The position numbers and the translations under genes are program-made. DNA of 64,000 nucleotides, taken from assembly GCF_051628905.1 (NCBI RefSeq), contig NZ_CP157575.1, positions 3,374,336-3,438,335 on the forward strand, written 5' to 3'. The notes below the pieces were generated by a model. It saw only the letters and a program-made list of their open reading frames with translations, was not told the DNA's origin and made no database searches. How positions within the stretch are numbered: the first letter of the stretch is position 1; each line of letters starts with the position of its first letter. Positions 37,689 through 46,854 of the stretch are shown in pieces. This DNA comes from Asaia sp037151935. GTDB taxonomy: Bacteria > Pseudomonadota > Alphaproteobacteria > Acetobacterales > Acetobacteraceae.

Positions 37689-37895
37689 GAGCTGTGAACC
37701 GCCCGTGTTGGCGGGGCGTAAGCGCGTCATGAGGGCTTTCTCGTAAACTCGCCGACATCGAGTGTCGCATTCAAGCAACACAACGACATAAAGCGGTGTG
37801 ATGCGATTGCGAGCTGGTTGCAGCACTTTGTCACGAAAGATAGGAACTATTCTCAATTGCAGAGACTGATTCCTTCTTTTGCGTGTGGAGACTAC

Positions 37896-40256
37896 GTGTT
37901 GTCCGTGAAATGGGTTCGCCCTTCCTATCCCGTATCCCTGTTGGTCGGCATGACCCTCGCTTGTTCCGCCGCACATGCCCAATCGGCACAAAGCGACGAT
38001 GGCAGCACGCATCGCAAGAAATCGAAGGAAGAGGCCCAACAGGACGCGAAGAAAAAACGCGCAGACAAGGCTCAGACTACGCAACAGGACGGGGTCGATG
38101 AGCATCTCGTGGTTCACGGCGCGGCGATGAACATCCTGCATGAGCCGATCGGTCTGGGGCGCATGCCCGACGACATCATGCACACGCCTCAGACCGTTAA
38201 TGCCGTGCCCCAGATCCTGATGCAGCAGCAGAATGTGAAATCGCTCGATGAGGCGCTGCGCAACGTGCCGGGCATCACGGCATCGGTTGGTGAGGGCGAG
38301 GGGGGCATGGCGGGCGATCAGTTCCTGATTCGCGGCTTTGCGGCCCAGAACGATATCTACGAAAACGGATTGCGCGACTTCGGCGTCTATACACGTGACA
38401 GCTTCGATTACGACCATATCTCGGTCATCAAGGGCCCGTCATCGGAAGTATTCGGCAATGGCACCACGGGCGGCGCGATCAATATCGTGACCAAGGTGGC
38501 GCATCTGGGCGATACCTATAATGCACAGTTTTCCGGTGGGTCTGGTGAGTATTACCGTGGCACGCTGGATGTGAACAAGCAGATCGGCGAGTCCAGCGCG
38601 GTGCGTATTACCGGCATGGGTAATGAGAATAACGTTGTCGGCCGTGACAATATCTATTCCCATCGCTGGGGGCTGGCGCCTTCTATCGGTTTCGGGCTCG
38701 GCAAAAAGACCAGTTTCACGCTCGAATATTTTCATCAATCCGATAACCGCATCCCCGACTATGGCGTGCCGGTTGTTACCAAGCCTGGCAGCACGATCGG
38801 ACGTCCCGCGACGGAGTACGGGCTCGACCGGCATAGCTGGTACGGCACGAATTACGATCAGGACGTGTCGAATGTGAACATGCTCACGGCGCGTCTGAAT
38901 TCGGAAATCAGCCAGCATCTCACGATTTCCGATGATCTGCGCGGCGGCCTTTACGATCGTTATTTCTCGTCCTCTCAGCCGGGCTGCGACGCGACCTGTC
39001 AGAAGCTGTTTTTCACCAACCCGTCACAGGCGCAGATCAATCGCCGCGGTCATCTCGGCGGGCCGGAGCCCTATCAGCAGAATGACTGGTCGGTGCAGAA
39101 TGTTTTCTCCGCGCGCGCCAATTTCAAGACGGGCTTCATTCGCCATCAGGTCATCGCAGGCTGGGATGTCGAGCATATCTACGATCGTCGCACCAATTAC
39201 GCTTATAACTTCAATGGTCAGAACGGGACACGTACCGATACGACCAGCATGATCAACCCCTCCCACACCCAGCCGGGTCTGTTGCTCGGGGGCTTGGGCC
39301 AATATCAGTACGATCTGGTCAATCTGTCGGGCGGGGCAGGGCGCAAGCTCTATAAAACCGGCGATGCCACCGATGTGGGGGCTTTCCTGTCAGAGCAGAT
39401 GTGGCTGGCACCCTGGTTCTCGATCCGCGGCGGTTTTCGCTGGGATCACTGGAACAGTCATTATGCAGCGACCGAAGGCGCAACGGCAGCCGATACGCGT
39501 CTGTCGCAGCAGCAGAATACGATCAACCCGACCGTGAGCCTGATGTACACGCCGAGCGACAACACGATGGTCTATTTCAACTGGGCGCGCTCGACCACGC
39601 CGCTTGGGCTGTATGTGACCAACAGCTCGGAACCGCTCAAGACCTCGACTCAGGGCTTCAAGCCCGAAAAGGCGAGCCTGTATGAGATTGGCGTCAAACA
39701 GCAATTCCTGCACGGCCGTCTGGGCGCGACCGCGTCGCTTTTCCGACTGGAGAAAGGCAATGCGCTCATGACCGATCCCTCGACGGGGAGTGTTTCTTCG
39801 TCGAGCGACACGCAGCGTAATCAGGGCGTCGAACTGAGTCTTTCCGGTCAGATTACCCGAAACTGGAGCCTGATCGGCACCTATGCCTATTACGACGCCA
39901 CAACGACAGGCTCGCTGACGGCGGCGGATATTGGCAAACGCATTCAATATGCGCCCAAGAATATGGCGACCATTTGGAGCACCTATACGATTGCCCCCGA
40001 CAAGCCCTGGAACCTCACTTTCGGTGGTGGACTGACATGGCGTGACTCTGTCTGGCTCGACGCAGCCAATACGGCACGTGTGCCGCACACGACGGAATGG
40101 GATGCCATGATGTCGCATATGGTCGGGCATCGTTGGCGTCTGGCGCTCAATGGCTACAATCTGGCCAATCGTCTGAACTATTCCAATCTGTTCAGCGACC
40201 GCGCCACACCTTCTGTCGGACGCACGTTCCTCGGCAGTATTTCGTTTACTTACTGA
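37896..40256 (+). CDS. TonB-dependent siderophore receptor (Fiu-like)
   Basis: Outer-membrane receptor; 786 residues from GTG 37896, which has GGAG five bases upstream (the open frame begins at 37818, and TTG 37899 is also possible). Signal peptide SVKWVRPSYPVSLLVGMTL to AHAQ, then a Lys/Glu/Gln-rich charged linker (HRKKSKEEAQQDAKKKRADK), then plug motifs MPDDIMHTPQTVNAVPQILMQQQ, SLDEALRNVPGITASVGEGEGG, DQFLIRGFAAQNDIYENGLRD and VIKGPSSEVFGNGTTGGAINIVTK, and a barrel ending FLGSISFTY. The plug resembles Fiu/PiuA receptors for catecholate or monomeric dihydroxybenzoyl compounds. It probably shares iron regulation with the Sel1 gene upstream. Confidence 0.92.
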   Translation: MLSVKWVRPSYPVSLLVGMTLACSAAHAQSAQSDDGSTHRKKSKEEAQQDAKKKRADKAQTTQQDGVDEHLVVHGAAMNILHEPIGLGRMPDDIMHTPQTVNAVPQILMQQQNVKSLDEALRNVPGITASVGEGEGGMAGDQFLIRGFAAQNDIYENGLRDFGVYTRDSFDYDHISVIKGPSSEVFGNGTTGGAINIVTKVAHLGDTYNAQFSGGSGEYYRGTLDVNKQIGESSAVRITGMGNENNVVGRDNIYSHRWGLAPSIGFGLGKKTSFTLEYFHQSDNRIPDYGVPVVTKPGSTIGRPATEYGLDRHSWYGTNYDQDVSNVNMLTARLNSEISQHLTISDDLRGGLYDRYFSSSQPGCDATCQKLFFTNPSQAQINRRGHLGGPEPYQQNDWSVQNVFSARANFKTGFIRHQVIAGWDVEHIYDRRTNYAYNFNGQNGTRTDTTSMINPSHTQPGLLLGGLGQYQYDLVNLSGGAGRKLYKTGDATDVGAFLSEQMWLAPWFSIRGGFRWDHWNSHYAATEGATAADTRLSQQQNTINPTVSLMYTPSDNTMVYFNWARSTTPLGLYVTNSSEPLKTSTQGFKPEKASLYEIGVKQQFLHGRLGATASLFRLEKGNALMTDPSTGSVSSSSDTQRNQGVELSLSGQITRNWSLIGTYAYYDATTTGSLTAADIGKRIQYAPKNMATIWSTYTIAPDKPWNLTFGGGLTWRDSVWLDAANTARVPHTTEWDAMMSHMVGHRWRLALNGYNLANRLNYSNLFSDRATPSVGRTFLGSISFTY

Positions 40257-40266
40257 GGTATCCTCG

Positions 40267-40297
40267 CCCTCCGCGCACTCTTGCAAGTCGCGGAGGG
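40267..40297. terminator. Convergent terminator after the Fiu-like receptor gene
   Basis: CCCTCCGCG (40267-40275) pairs with CGCGGAGGG (40289-40297), a 9-bp GC-rich stem with a 13-base loop, 10 bases after the receptor stop. No T-run, but the GC-rich stem and the convergent context support termination. Confidence 0.65.
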
Positions 40298-40416
40298 AAC
40301 GAATCAAATACTGGTAAGAAAAGCCCAGGAATGATTGACAAAAGTCTCTAATTGTCAGCCATCGTTGATGATTATTGCCTCTCGACCAAGCAAGCGCCAG
40401 CTCACCGATCACGGTC

Positions 40417-43242
40417 TCACCATGTCGATCCGGGCATCCGTAAGCCTCCGATTTCGAAACCGCTTTTTCTGACAGAAAAGGGAATCAACCGTTCGATAGC
40501 ATGCAGAAGTGTCCCATCGTCAGGCAAAGGCTCAGAAGGATAATCTTCCCAACTCAAACCCAGGGCCACTAAAGGCTTTAGTGCCTCAGGCCTCGCCCAA
40601 AACATTGTTCCCAAAGGGAAATCGAAAAAATCGGGTAAAGGCTCTGATATATGCATCTTATCAGCGAGTTCCTTAGCAATACTCCGATTACTATCCCAAC
40701 CTACGAGATGTGGGTCTTCCGGGATCAAAAGACCCAAGTCTAAGTTTTCACCGAAGGCCGTGATTGCCACATCGAGCATCGGCGCGCCTCCTCCAATAAG
40801 GTTATCCCAGATAAAATCCCGCCAAACCCGCCCCATAGCGGTATCTATTCCAGCACTATGTTTGCCATGAACATGCCCGATAAGGTCGTATGTGGAGCTA
40901 GAAAGTTCTTCACGCAAACCTGTGATCAATGGGCCGATATCACGTCCTGAATTAGGCATTACGCGTACTTCGACATGGCCGGGATAACTCGATGTAAGCC
41001 GTAGCAACCGCTGAGCTTTATCGTCTGTATCGGTTGTAAGTATCAAGTCACAAACGGCTTTATTTACAGAGAGTCTACGTAATAAATCTGGCGCGGAGTC
41101 CGTATAGAAGAAATGTCCATGTAGCAAAATCCGCAACGATCCATGAGAGAAAGATGCTGAAGCTTGAGGCGAGAAAACTTTCCTGCTCCACGGGCCCAAC
41201 GGCTTTCCTGACCTGAGCCAATGCGCAAAAGGATTATGGCCCTCGACCACACAATCGTCAAAATATGCTTGAGCATATGCTTGAGGATGAAAGCCTGGAT
41301 AGGGTCGACGAAAGTAGGGATTGCTAACCTGATCAGGACTCAGGCCGACCACTGCCCACTGATGTTCAACGCAGCGCTCCAGCCCAAACGCACCTGGCAC
41401 ATTAACCCCAGGAGGCAACGCTAGTTCAGGGTCAATCGAAGAATGGTCGAAAGAACTATCGATTCTTCCGGTTCTTAAAGCACGACTAGCTTCGACGCCC
41501 CAATCATCGATGCGATCAACATAGGTCCTCATATTATAGGATATGCTTCCGACTTCCTTCGTTCTCTCGCGAACTATCTTTAGCAGAGAAGGATCTTTTG
41601 CAACTTTCATAATTGCTTCGCCGGCCAGATGCGCATTGAGATGCGGAACAACCAGTAAATCGGTTACAGGATCCTTAGCAAGAATCTCAGCTGTCCCACA
41701 TGCGCCAGCGAAGCACACGGTCGGAATACCCCGCGTGACGGCATCAATGCCCACATTAGGCTGCGGATCCAACCGGGATGACATGAAAAATAGATCCATG
41801 CTTTCATAGATCGGCTCAAGATTTGCGACGGGTTCGAGGATTTCAAGATAGTCTTGGAGATTAGACTGAATAATTTGCTCCGCAAGGTATACAGAGTATG
41901 ACCAATCATCTCTAGGGTTGTAGCCTTCACCTACAAACAAGAATCTGACAGGTAATTCAGGCATTAGAAGCTTAACCGCTGCGGCAGCGGCTATAAATAA
42001 ATCGACTCCTTTGCGTAACTGTATAGTTCCTAAACCAACAACAAGAAATTCACCTCGACTCTTTGCTTCGTAAATCGATTTTTCAAGTGCGAGCTGGGAT
42101 TTCGATTTTTCGCTTATCGAATGGTCAGTACTCAAATTCGACGGAAGAGGTACTGGTCCCTGCGCAAGAACATGCACTCCTCTTCGGTAGGCCAGAGACG
42201 GAAAACTCGCGAAAGAGGCTCGTTGCACAATGTTTGCTGGAAAAATAATGTGTGAAGCCCAATCAAAAACGTCACGCATCTTTTCGATTGGGCGTGTGTA
42301 ACTGGCGAACTCATGCACCAGAGCGACTGAAGGAATACCAAACTTCGCGAAAGCTGGCACAGCCAATCTTGTCTCAATACTATTGGCGATTACATATAAG
42401 GGACGATATAAATGCGATATACGCTGGGCAATTCTGGTGAGTTCTATCTCTGACCACTCTTCCCAAACTAAAGGACCTATAATAACTTTCGAGATCTCGC
42501 CAAAATGAGCTTCCAGTGCGCCCCCGCGCATTAAGAGAGAAACGATATTATATTTCTCACGAAGCCCTTGCGCCACTGCCCATCCGAGAAGTGGGGCACC
42601 TGTACGAGATGCCTCATGCAGAACAACTACAATTGCAGGCCGCCCATCCGCCTCAATTTGAGGAAATACTAAGCGATCGGCAGCGGACCTCGTGCGACGC
42701 CCCTCATGCTGACCATATGTGATGTAGTGCTGGAGCGGCGATAGACCATTGCTGCCGATATCATCATACAAAGCCATGTAAAAATCAGGATCGAACGAAT
42801 CTGATGGTTTGTATCCTAATAGTTCTCCCGCCACGACATAGTGTATAGCAGGGTCAATATCGCTCGGCAGACGCTTGGCATAGTATGTGGCATCAAAAAA
42901 AGGAGAATTCCGAATCTGTTCAGCCCGAAGTAGCGCCTCTTCTTGCGCCTTGGGCGGCCGTCGACCAGCGTGAGAGAGCAAATTCAGCCACGTTATTACT
43001 GGCGCATCATTCAATCCCGACGCCGTATAGTAAGGATGTAGAAAACTTCCCTGAAAATCATCGCAGGGTTCTATCCCCTCCTTCCAGCCATAATCGAGAT
43101 AATGCGCAACTGGATCGATATTCGGTGGAAGATGCTGGCGCTGACGATATCCTTCAATATCAAGCATTCCGGATAGCGACAAAATTTCATGGGCCGCACT
43201 GTTGGAAGAAAAATCTTTTTTCGTTACTGGAAAATGTCTCAT
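40417..43242 (-). CDS. Multidomain glycosyltransferase: YPDV-like repeats, GT4, RgpF
   Basis: 941-residue protein. The N-terminal 185 residues carry three copies of a short module (IEGYRQRQHLPPNIDPVAHYLDYGWKEG; FFDATYYAKRLPSDIDPAIHYVVAGE; FDPDFYMALYDDI...GLSPLQHYITYGQHEGR) like the one inside the 19242 fusion protein. Residues about 205-600 are a GT4 GT-B enzyme (ASRTGAPLLGWAVAQGL, FLVVGLGTIQLRKGVDLFIAAA, FLFVGEGYNPRDDW, EPIYESMDLFFMSSRLDPQPNVGIDA). From about 702 to the end is a rhamnan-synthesis protein F (RgpF) domain (ILLHGHFFYTDSAPDLLRRL, MPNSGRDIGPLITGLRE, IGHVHGKHS). RgpF-type domains occur in enzymes building rhamnose-rich polysaccharide. The start overlaps the methyltransferase stop (ATGA), so they form an operon. 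AT-rich versus flanks. Confidence 0.88.
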   Translation of the reverse strand: MRHFPVTKKDFSSNSAAHEILSLSGMLDIEGYRQRQHLPPNIDPVAHYLDYGWKEGIEPCDDFQGSFLHPYYTASGLNDAPVITWLNLLSHAGRRPPKAQEEALLRAEQIRNSPFFDATYYAKRLPSDIDPAIHYVVAGELLGYKPSDSFDPDFYMALYDDIGSNGLSPLQHYITYGQHEGRRTRSAADRLVFPQIEADGRPAIVVVLHEASRTGAPLLGWAVAQGLREKYNIVSLLMRGGALEAHFGEISKVIIGPLVWEEWSEIELTRIAQRISHLYRPLYVIANSIETRLAVPAFAKFGIPSVALVHEFASYTRPIEKMRDVFDWASHIIFPANIVQRASFASFPSLAYRRGVHVLAQGPVPLPSNLSTDHSISEKSKSQLALEKSIYEAKSRGEFLVVGLGTIQLRKGVDLFIAAAAAVKLLMPELPVRFLFVGEGYNPRDDWSYSVYLAEQIIQSNLQDYLEILEPVANLEPIYESMDLFFMSSRLDPQPNVGIDAVTRGIPTVCFAGACGTAEILAKDPVTDLLVVPHLNAHLAGEAIMKVAKDPSLLKIVRERTKEVGSISYNMRTYVDRIDDWGVEASRALRTGRIDSSFDHSSIDPELALPPGVNVPGAFGLERCVEHQWAVVGLSPDQVSNPYFRRPYPGFHPQAYAQAYFDDCVVEGHNPFAHWLRSGKPLGPWSRKVFSPQASASFSHGSLRILLHGHFFYTDSAPDLLRRLSVNKAVCDLILTTDTDDKAQRLLRLTSSYPGHVEVRVMPNSGRDIGPLITGLREELSSSTYDLIGHVHGKHSAGIDTAMGRVWRDFIWDNLIGGGAPMLDVAITAFGENLDLGLLIPEDPHLVGWDSNRSIAKELADKMHISEPLPDFFDFPLGTMFWARPEALKPLVALGLSWEDYPSEPLPDDGTLLHAIERLIPFSVRKSGFEIGGLRMPGSTW

Positions 43243-44708
43243 CTTCCAGTTGCCCCTCTGAGCAGTCGAATAATACCTCTCCGGACAGGCCTAGGTACAA
43301 TACGGCTTACAAAATATATACCACTTGCTCTCAATGAACGCTCAAGTAAATCACGAAGTCTATGATAGTTAGCGTGCCATAGAGCGAACTGTTCCTCAGC
43401 TGTACGTTTGTCGGACTCTGTCTGAATCAGATGTCTCCGTAGCTCATCCGTCTCAGACCGCAAGTGGCATTTGTCGGACTCTGTCTGACTGAGGCGGTTC
43501 CGCAGCTCATCTGCCTGCGAGCGCCAGTAACGTTCAGCAATGGCTGCCGAGCGCTGAGCAACGACGCGCGCTTTATCCCGCTGATTTGCGGCTATATTCG
43601 CCTCGTTTTGTGCATTAATCGCGATCTCTCGTTCCTGAGAAATATTACTATTTAATTTTTCCAAGAGGTTGGTTTTGAAAATCAACTCGTTATTAGCTGT
43701 TTCTAATAAAACCTCTAATGCAGCATGAGATGCACTGGCTGTCTCAATTTCAGCTGTCAGATGTCGTATGGTTTCGTGCGCTTGGTTGATCTGCTCTTGA
43801 TACGTGGAAGCTTGTTGCTGTGCTTGGGTTATAGACGATGCGATTTCAAGACGAGAGTCACCATTTGCTTTTTCTGCAGCTACGGCACGCTCGAGCAAGC
43901 GGTCTATTTCTGATAACGCCTGCGAGAAGCCCTCAGCTTTGGATAATATAAGACCTACATCCTCTCTGTCGATATAGGCAGAGACAGGCGCATTTGGGAG
44001 AGACTGATTGGAGGCAATCGCAATATCATAAAGCGCCCGAGGAAGGTCGTCCGACGCTTCAAAGTGACCAGACCCACGCCGCTCAAAAACCATGGTATTC
44101 TGTGCTTTTTCTCCTTCAGGAAACACCACTGAGCCCACCAACGGGCGCTGGCCCATCATTTTTACATTTACGAAGGAACCTTTCAGCAAGGCTGTGAACG
44201 AACTTCGAGACAGCTCCCGCACATGGTAAGGGTTCGCCGCACTTCCTGGAGGTGAGTAAACGTCGCGTTGAGGGGAGGAGACGAGAAACACGCCATCAGG
44301 TCGCAATACTCGTTTAACCTCAGAGATAAACTGCTCGTGCTCATAGAAATGCTCAATCGTCTCAAATGAGACAACCAGATCTATGGAGCTATCAGGTAAC
44401 GGAATTTTTCGAGCATCACCTAGCAGGTATTTTAGGTTGGTATTCCTGTAGGTCTGTTGCGCATGAGATACTGCATCTTCTGAGACCTCGACCCCAGTAA
44501 CAGTTCGGGCAACCTGCGCGATCAAGGCCGTTCCATAGCCTTCACCCGAGGCAATATCTAGAACATCTTTTTCTCTACTAAGCGCGCGAGCGATGAAATA
44601 ACGATGCAGATGTTCAATCTCGATTTGTCCGGAAGCGCTTGTGGTAAAACGCTCTCCTGTGAATTCGAGTTCGGCCTCCGGCATGGTACGCTGAAATATC
44701 TCACCCAA
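43239..44708 (-). CDS. SAM methyltransferase with repeat-bearing coiled coil
   Basis: 489 residues from TTG 44708, chosen because AAGGAGG (44717-44723, minus strand) lies 8 bases upstream; the frame is open to 44762 and an ATG exists at 44681. Residues about 20-230 form a class I methyltransferase (ELEFTGERF, IEHLHRYFIARALSREKDVLDIASGEGYG, LVVSFETIEHFYEHEQFISEVKRVLRPDGVFLVSSP). Residues about 255-450 are a long heptad-rich coiled coil. Within it, residues 399-440 are two 21-residue copies, ADELRNRLSQTESDKCHLRSE split as shown and TDELRRHLIQTESDKRTAEEQ. The C-terminal 40 residues are basic and amphipathic (IVPRPVRRGIIRLLRG), suitable for membrane association. Together with the GT4-RgpF gene it probably modifies a surface glycan, perhaps as a chain-end methylase. 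Confidence 0.85.
   Translation of the reverse strand: MGEIFQRTMPEAELEFTGERFTTSASGQIEIEHLHRYFIARALSREKDVLDIASGEGYGTALIAQVARTVTGVEVSEDAVSHAQQTYRNTNLKYLLGDARKIPLPDSSIDLVVSFETIEHFYEHEQFISEVKRVLRPDGVFLVSSPQRDVYSPPGSAANPYHVRELSRSSFTALLKGSFVNVKMMGQRPLVGSVVFPEGEKAQNTMVFERRGSGHFEASDDLPRALYDIAIASNQSLPNAPVSAYIDREDVGLILSKAEGFSQALSEIDRLLERAVAAEKANGDSRLEIASSITQAQQQASTYQEQINQAHETIRHLTAEIETASASHAALEVLLETANNELIFKTNLLEKLNSNISQEREIAINAQNEANIAANQRDKARVVAQRSAAIAERYWRSQADELRNRLSQTESDKCHLRSETDELRRHLIQTESDKRTAEEQFALWHANYHRLRDLLERSLRASGIYFVSRIVPRPVRRGIIRLLRGATGR
43389..43514 (-). repeat. Tandem 63-bp duplication inside the coiled coil
   Basis: Two adjacent 63-base units (43452-43514 and 43389-43451) encode related 21-residue (three-heptad) segments sharing QTESDK and DELRxxL. 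An 18-base stretch beginning TTGTCGGACTCTGTCTGA is identical at 43408 and 43471, indicating a fairly recent in-frame duplication. Confidence 0.85.
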
Positions 44709-44716
44709 CCTGACTT

Positions 44717-44723
44717 CCTCCTT
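44717..44723 (-). promoter_or_regulatory. Shine-Dalgarno deciding the methyltransferase start
   Basis: AAGGAGG on the minus strand, 8 bases before TTG 44708. It lies inside the longer open frame and argues against the upstream start at 44762. Confidence 0.7.
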
Positions 44724-44892
44724 AATTGACCTGAAATGCGTAAGCGTTTGCTCACATGCCAAGATCTATCGGTTATATTTTAACTTTGCAGAACGGAAGA
44801 AAAAATAACGCAATAGTATTGTATGCGCTTATAATCATCCACTAGGAGATGCCTGTTTATTTTGTAATCCGATTTAGACTTATTTCAGTATT

Positions 44893-45843
44893 TTATAGAT
44901 AAAGAGAAGAAAATAGTCTCTTTTCGGTAAGGTCTTCAATGGTCTTGGATATTCCATCGGAGAAGGAAACCATTGGTTTCCATCCTAAATACTTCTTTGC
45001 TTTTCCAATACAAAGAACGTTAACCGGCACGTCGAAGGACCTCATTTCGGTTCTATTTACTTCAAGTGTGCGGCCAAGCTCCTTTTCCAAGGCAGAGATA
45101 ACCTCATTAAGACTATAGCCTATGCCGCTGGCAACGTTAAAAGTGTGCTCTTTGCCGTTGGGAAAGAGAGCCATTTTGACAAGACATTTGGCAACATCAG
45201 AAATGTGAATATAGTCTCTAATTACTTCTCCGTCACCCCATATTGTAATGGGTTCCCCTTGCAAGGCTTTATGGAGGAACACTGTCACTGCCCCCAAACC
45301 CCGTGATAGATCTTGACCTGCTCCATAAGGATTGGCAACTCTGGCCACCCGGCAGTCAACACCATACATTTCTCGATAAAAATTGAGGTACACCTCTGCC
45401 GTGGCCTTCCCGGCCCCGTAAGCAGTGATCGGCGCAACAGCATGATCTTCTGAGATTGGAACTTGATTTACTCTCCCGTAAACCGTTCCACCGGACGAAG
45501 TAAACACTATCCGTCCGCCACCACGCCGCCTCAATGCCTCAAGTAGACCAATCGTCAATCCCACATTCGTCATCAAATCCCCACCAGGATTAGCATTCGC
45601 GCTTGCTGGCATGGAACCCCAAGCGTAGTGGTGTACGACGTCAACGTCCTCTATCAGGCGATCCCAATCGGCAATTGTAACGTCTACAGTTAAGTGTTTG
45701 ACCGACCCCTGGAAGCATGCCCACTCAGGTTCTATTGAAGAATGCCGGCTTACAATCGTGACCTGGTTTCCGCAATGAGCCAGAAGAGACGCAACATGTC
45801 TCCCCACGAAACCTGAACCGCCTAAAATGAGATGATGGCTCAT
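44893..45843 (-). CDS. NAD-dependent sugar epimerase/dehydratase
   Basis: Extended short-chain dehydrogenase of 316 residues acting on nucleotide-activated sugars. Rossmann motif LILGGSGFVGRHVASLL at residues 5-21, VHHYAWGSMPASANANPG, catalytic serine region VFTSSGGTVYG, and YGAGKATAE (YxxxK) near residue 142; C-terminal substrate region GDGEVIRDYIHISDVA. The resemblance is to UDP-glucose 4-epimerase-like proteins (GalE/WbiB group), but exact chemistry cannot be told. It is the first gene of the minus-strand glycan locus, separated by about 185 bases from the methyltransferase. Confidence 0.88.
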   Translation of the reverse strand: MSHHLILGGSGFVGRHVASLLAHCGNQVTIVSRHSSIEPEWACFQGSVKHLTVDVTIADWDRLIEDVDVVHHYAWGSMPASANANPGGDLMTNVGLTIGLLEALRRRGGGRIVFTSSGGTVYGRVNQVPISEDHAVAPITAYGAGKATAEVYLNFYREMYGVDCRVARVANPYGAGQDLSRGLGAVTVFLHKALQGEPITIWGDGEVIRDYIHISDVAKCLVKMALFPNGKEHTFNVASGIGYSLNEVISALEKELGRTLEVNRTEMRSFDVPVNVLCIGKAKKYLGWKPMVSFSDGISKTIEDLTEKRLFSSLYL

Positions 45844-45960
45844 TCTGCTTTCTCGATCAAAAAATTACTGTAACAATACTATTTTAGAGATGGCAGATCT
45901 CTTGACGGAAAGCAATCTACTCCCATCAGGCCTCCAATGGTTAAAAATATGGTGATTGTC

Positions 45961-45976
45961 AGGGCCTGTTAGGTCT
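45961..45976 (+). repeat. IS-type end, exact inverse of the sequence at 24108
   Basis: AGGGCCTGTTAGGTCT at the outer (5') side of IS5 copy B. A related but diverged inverse (AACCTAGCAG) follows the transposase stop near 46829, consistent with the two IS ends. Confidence 0.75.
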
Positions 45977-46047
45977 CGTTGGCAAGAGGGCTATACGATC
46001 AACCTGAGTTTTGATTCACGGTTTGCTTCTATTCGATCGGTAGGGCG

Positions 46048-46839
46048 AAGCGAGGTTGGCAAGACGCGATCTGACTGATCAGGAAAGGGTGACGATTGGT
46101 CCATTTCTCCCGCTTGAGCGTGGGCGCGGGCCACATCTATCCGGAGATGATCTCCAGTTTCTGAATAATAGTTTTGCATGTTATGCGAACGGGCTGCCTT
46201 CCGCGGAACATGCATGAGCGCTACGGCATGTAGAACTCGGTCTACGTCCGGTTCCGACGTTGGACTGAACAGGGTGTCTGGGATGCTCTTCGACAGACCT
46301 TGGTAGATCCCGGGCCGATTGATGACCAGCACCATATGATCGACAGCATCTTAGTCCCTGCTCATTCACAGGCCGTTGGAACAAGGGGGGGGGGGACTCA
46401 TTCGCAGGCTTTTGGTCGGTCACGCGGCGGCTCTGCGAGCGAAATTCACGCCCGATGTGACAACCAGTTTGTCTTTGGCTTTAGTCTATACCGGAGGCTG
46501 AATCTTGAACGACAAAGTCGCAGACACACTAGTGAAACTGCCTGTGCCAAACTTCAAAGTCTTGCTGGCCGAGCGGGGTGTGACAGTGGCAGTCTCCGCC
46601 AGGATCTGCGGGCCCTTGGGATCGTGACGCTCATCCCGTTGCTTGGAGGTCGCAGCACTTCGCATAAAACAGGTTACCGGCGTTACGGAGATCGCGATCG
46701 CATTGAGCGAACGTGCAACAAACCCGAGCAGATGCGCCGCATCGCGACTCGCTATGACAAGACCGCCTCGACGTTGACAAATCTCCTCAATCTCGCAGCT
46801 GTAGAGATCTGGAGCAATTGTTCTGTCAATGTAACCTAG
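46048..46839 (+). pseudogene. Decayed IS5-family transposase (copy B)
   Basis: Reads as DLTDQERVTIGPFLPLERGRG, FLNNSFACYANGLPS, ERYGM-stop-NSVYVRFRRWTEQGVWDALRQTLVD (TAG 46231-46233 replaces an expected tryptophan codon), DDQHHMIDSILVPAHSQA, FGRSRGGSASEIHARCDNQ, a diverged middle, then YRRYGDRDRIERTCNKPEQMRRIATRYDKTA and LLNLAAVEIWSNCSVNVT. These are the DDE regions and C-terminus of the IS5 subgroup carrying the VRFRRWAEQGVWDALLETL signature. One frameshift near 46213 and one stop inactivate it. A run of eleven G (46385-46395) lies inside the frame. Confidence 0.85.
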
Positions 46840-46854
46840 CAGTCATCCGAACAG

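Larger units (their letters stand above)
45961..46843 (+). mobile_element. Decayed IS5-family element (copy B)
   Basis: About 880 bp, bounded by CTGTTAGGT at the left and its imperfect inverse (AACCTAGCAG) at the right, enclosing the broken transposase. Length fits a single-gene IS5-type element. It abuts the 3' end of the DUF1835-like pseudogene. Confidence 0.7.

Noticed and set aside
36897..38417. 506-residue minus-strand open frame spanning the Sel1 gene and receptor start
   Set aside because: It covers two genes that are well supported on the plus strand.
46385..46395. Run of eleven G as a possible phase-variation switch
   Set aside because: It lies inside an already decayed IS5 transposase, so slippage would have no product to control.
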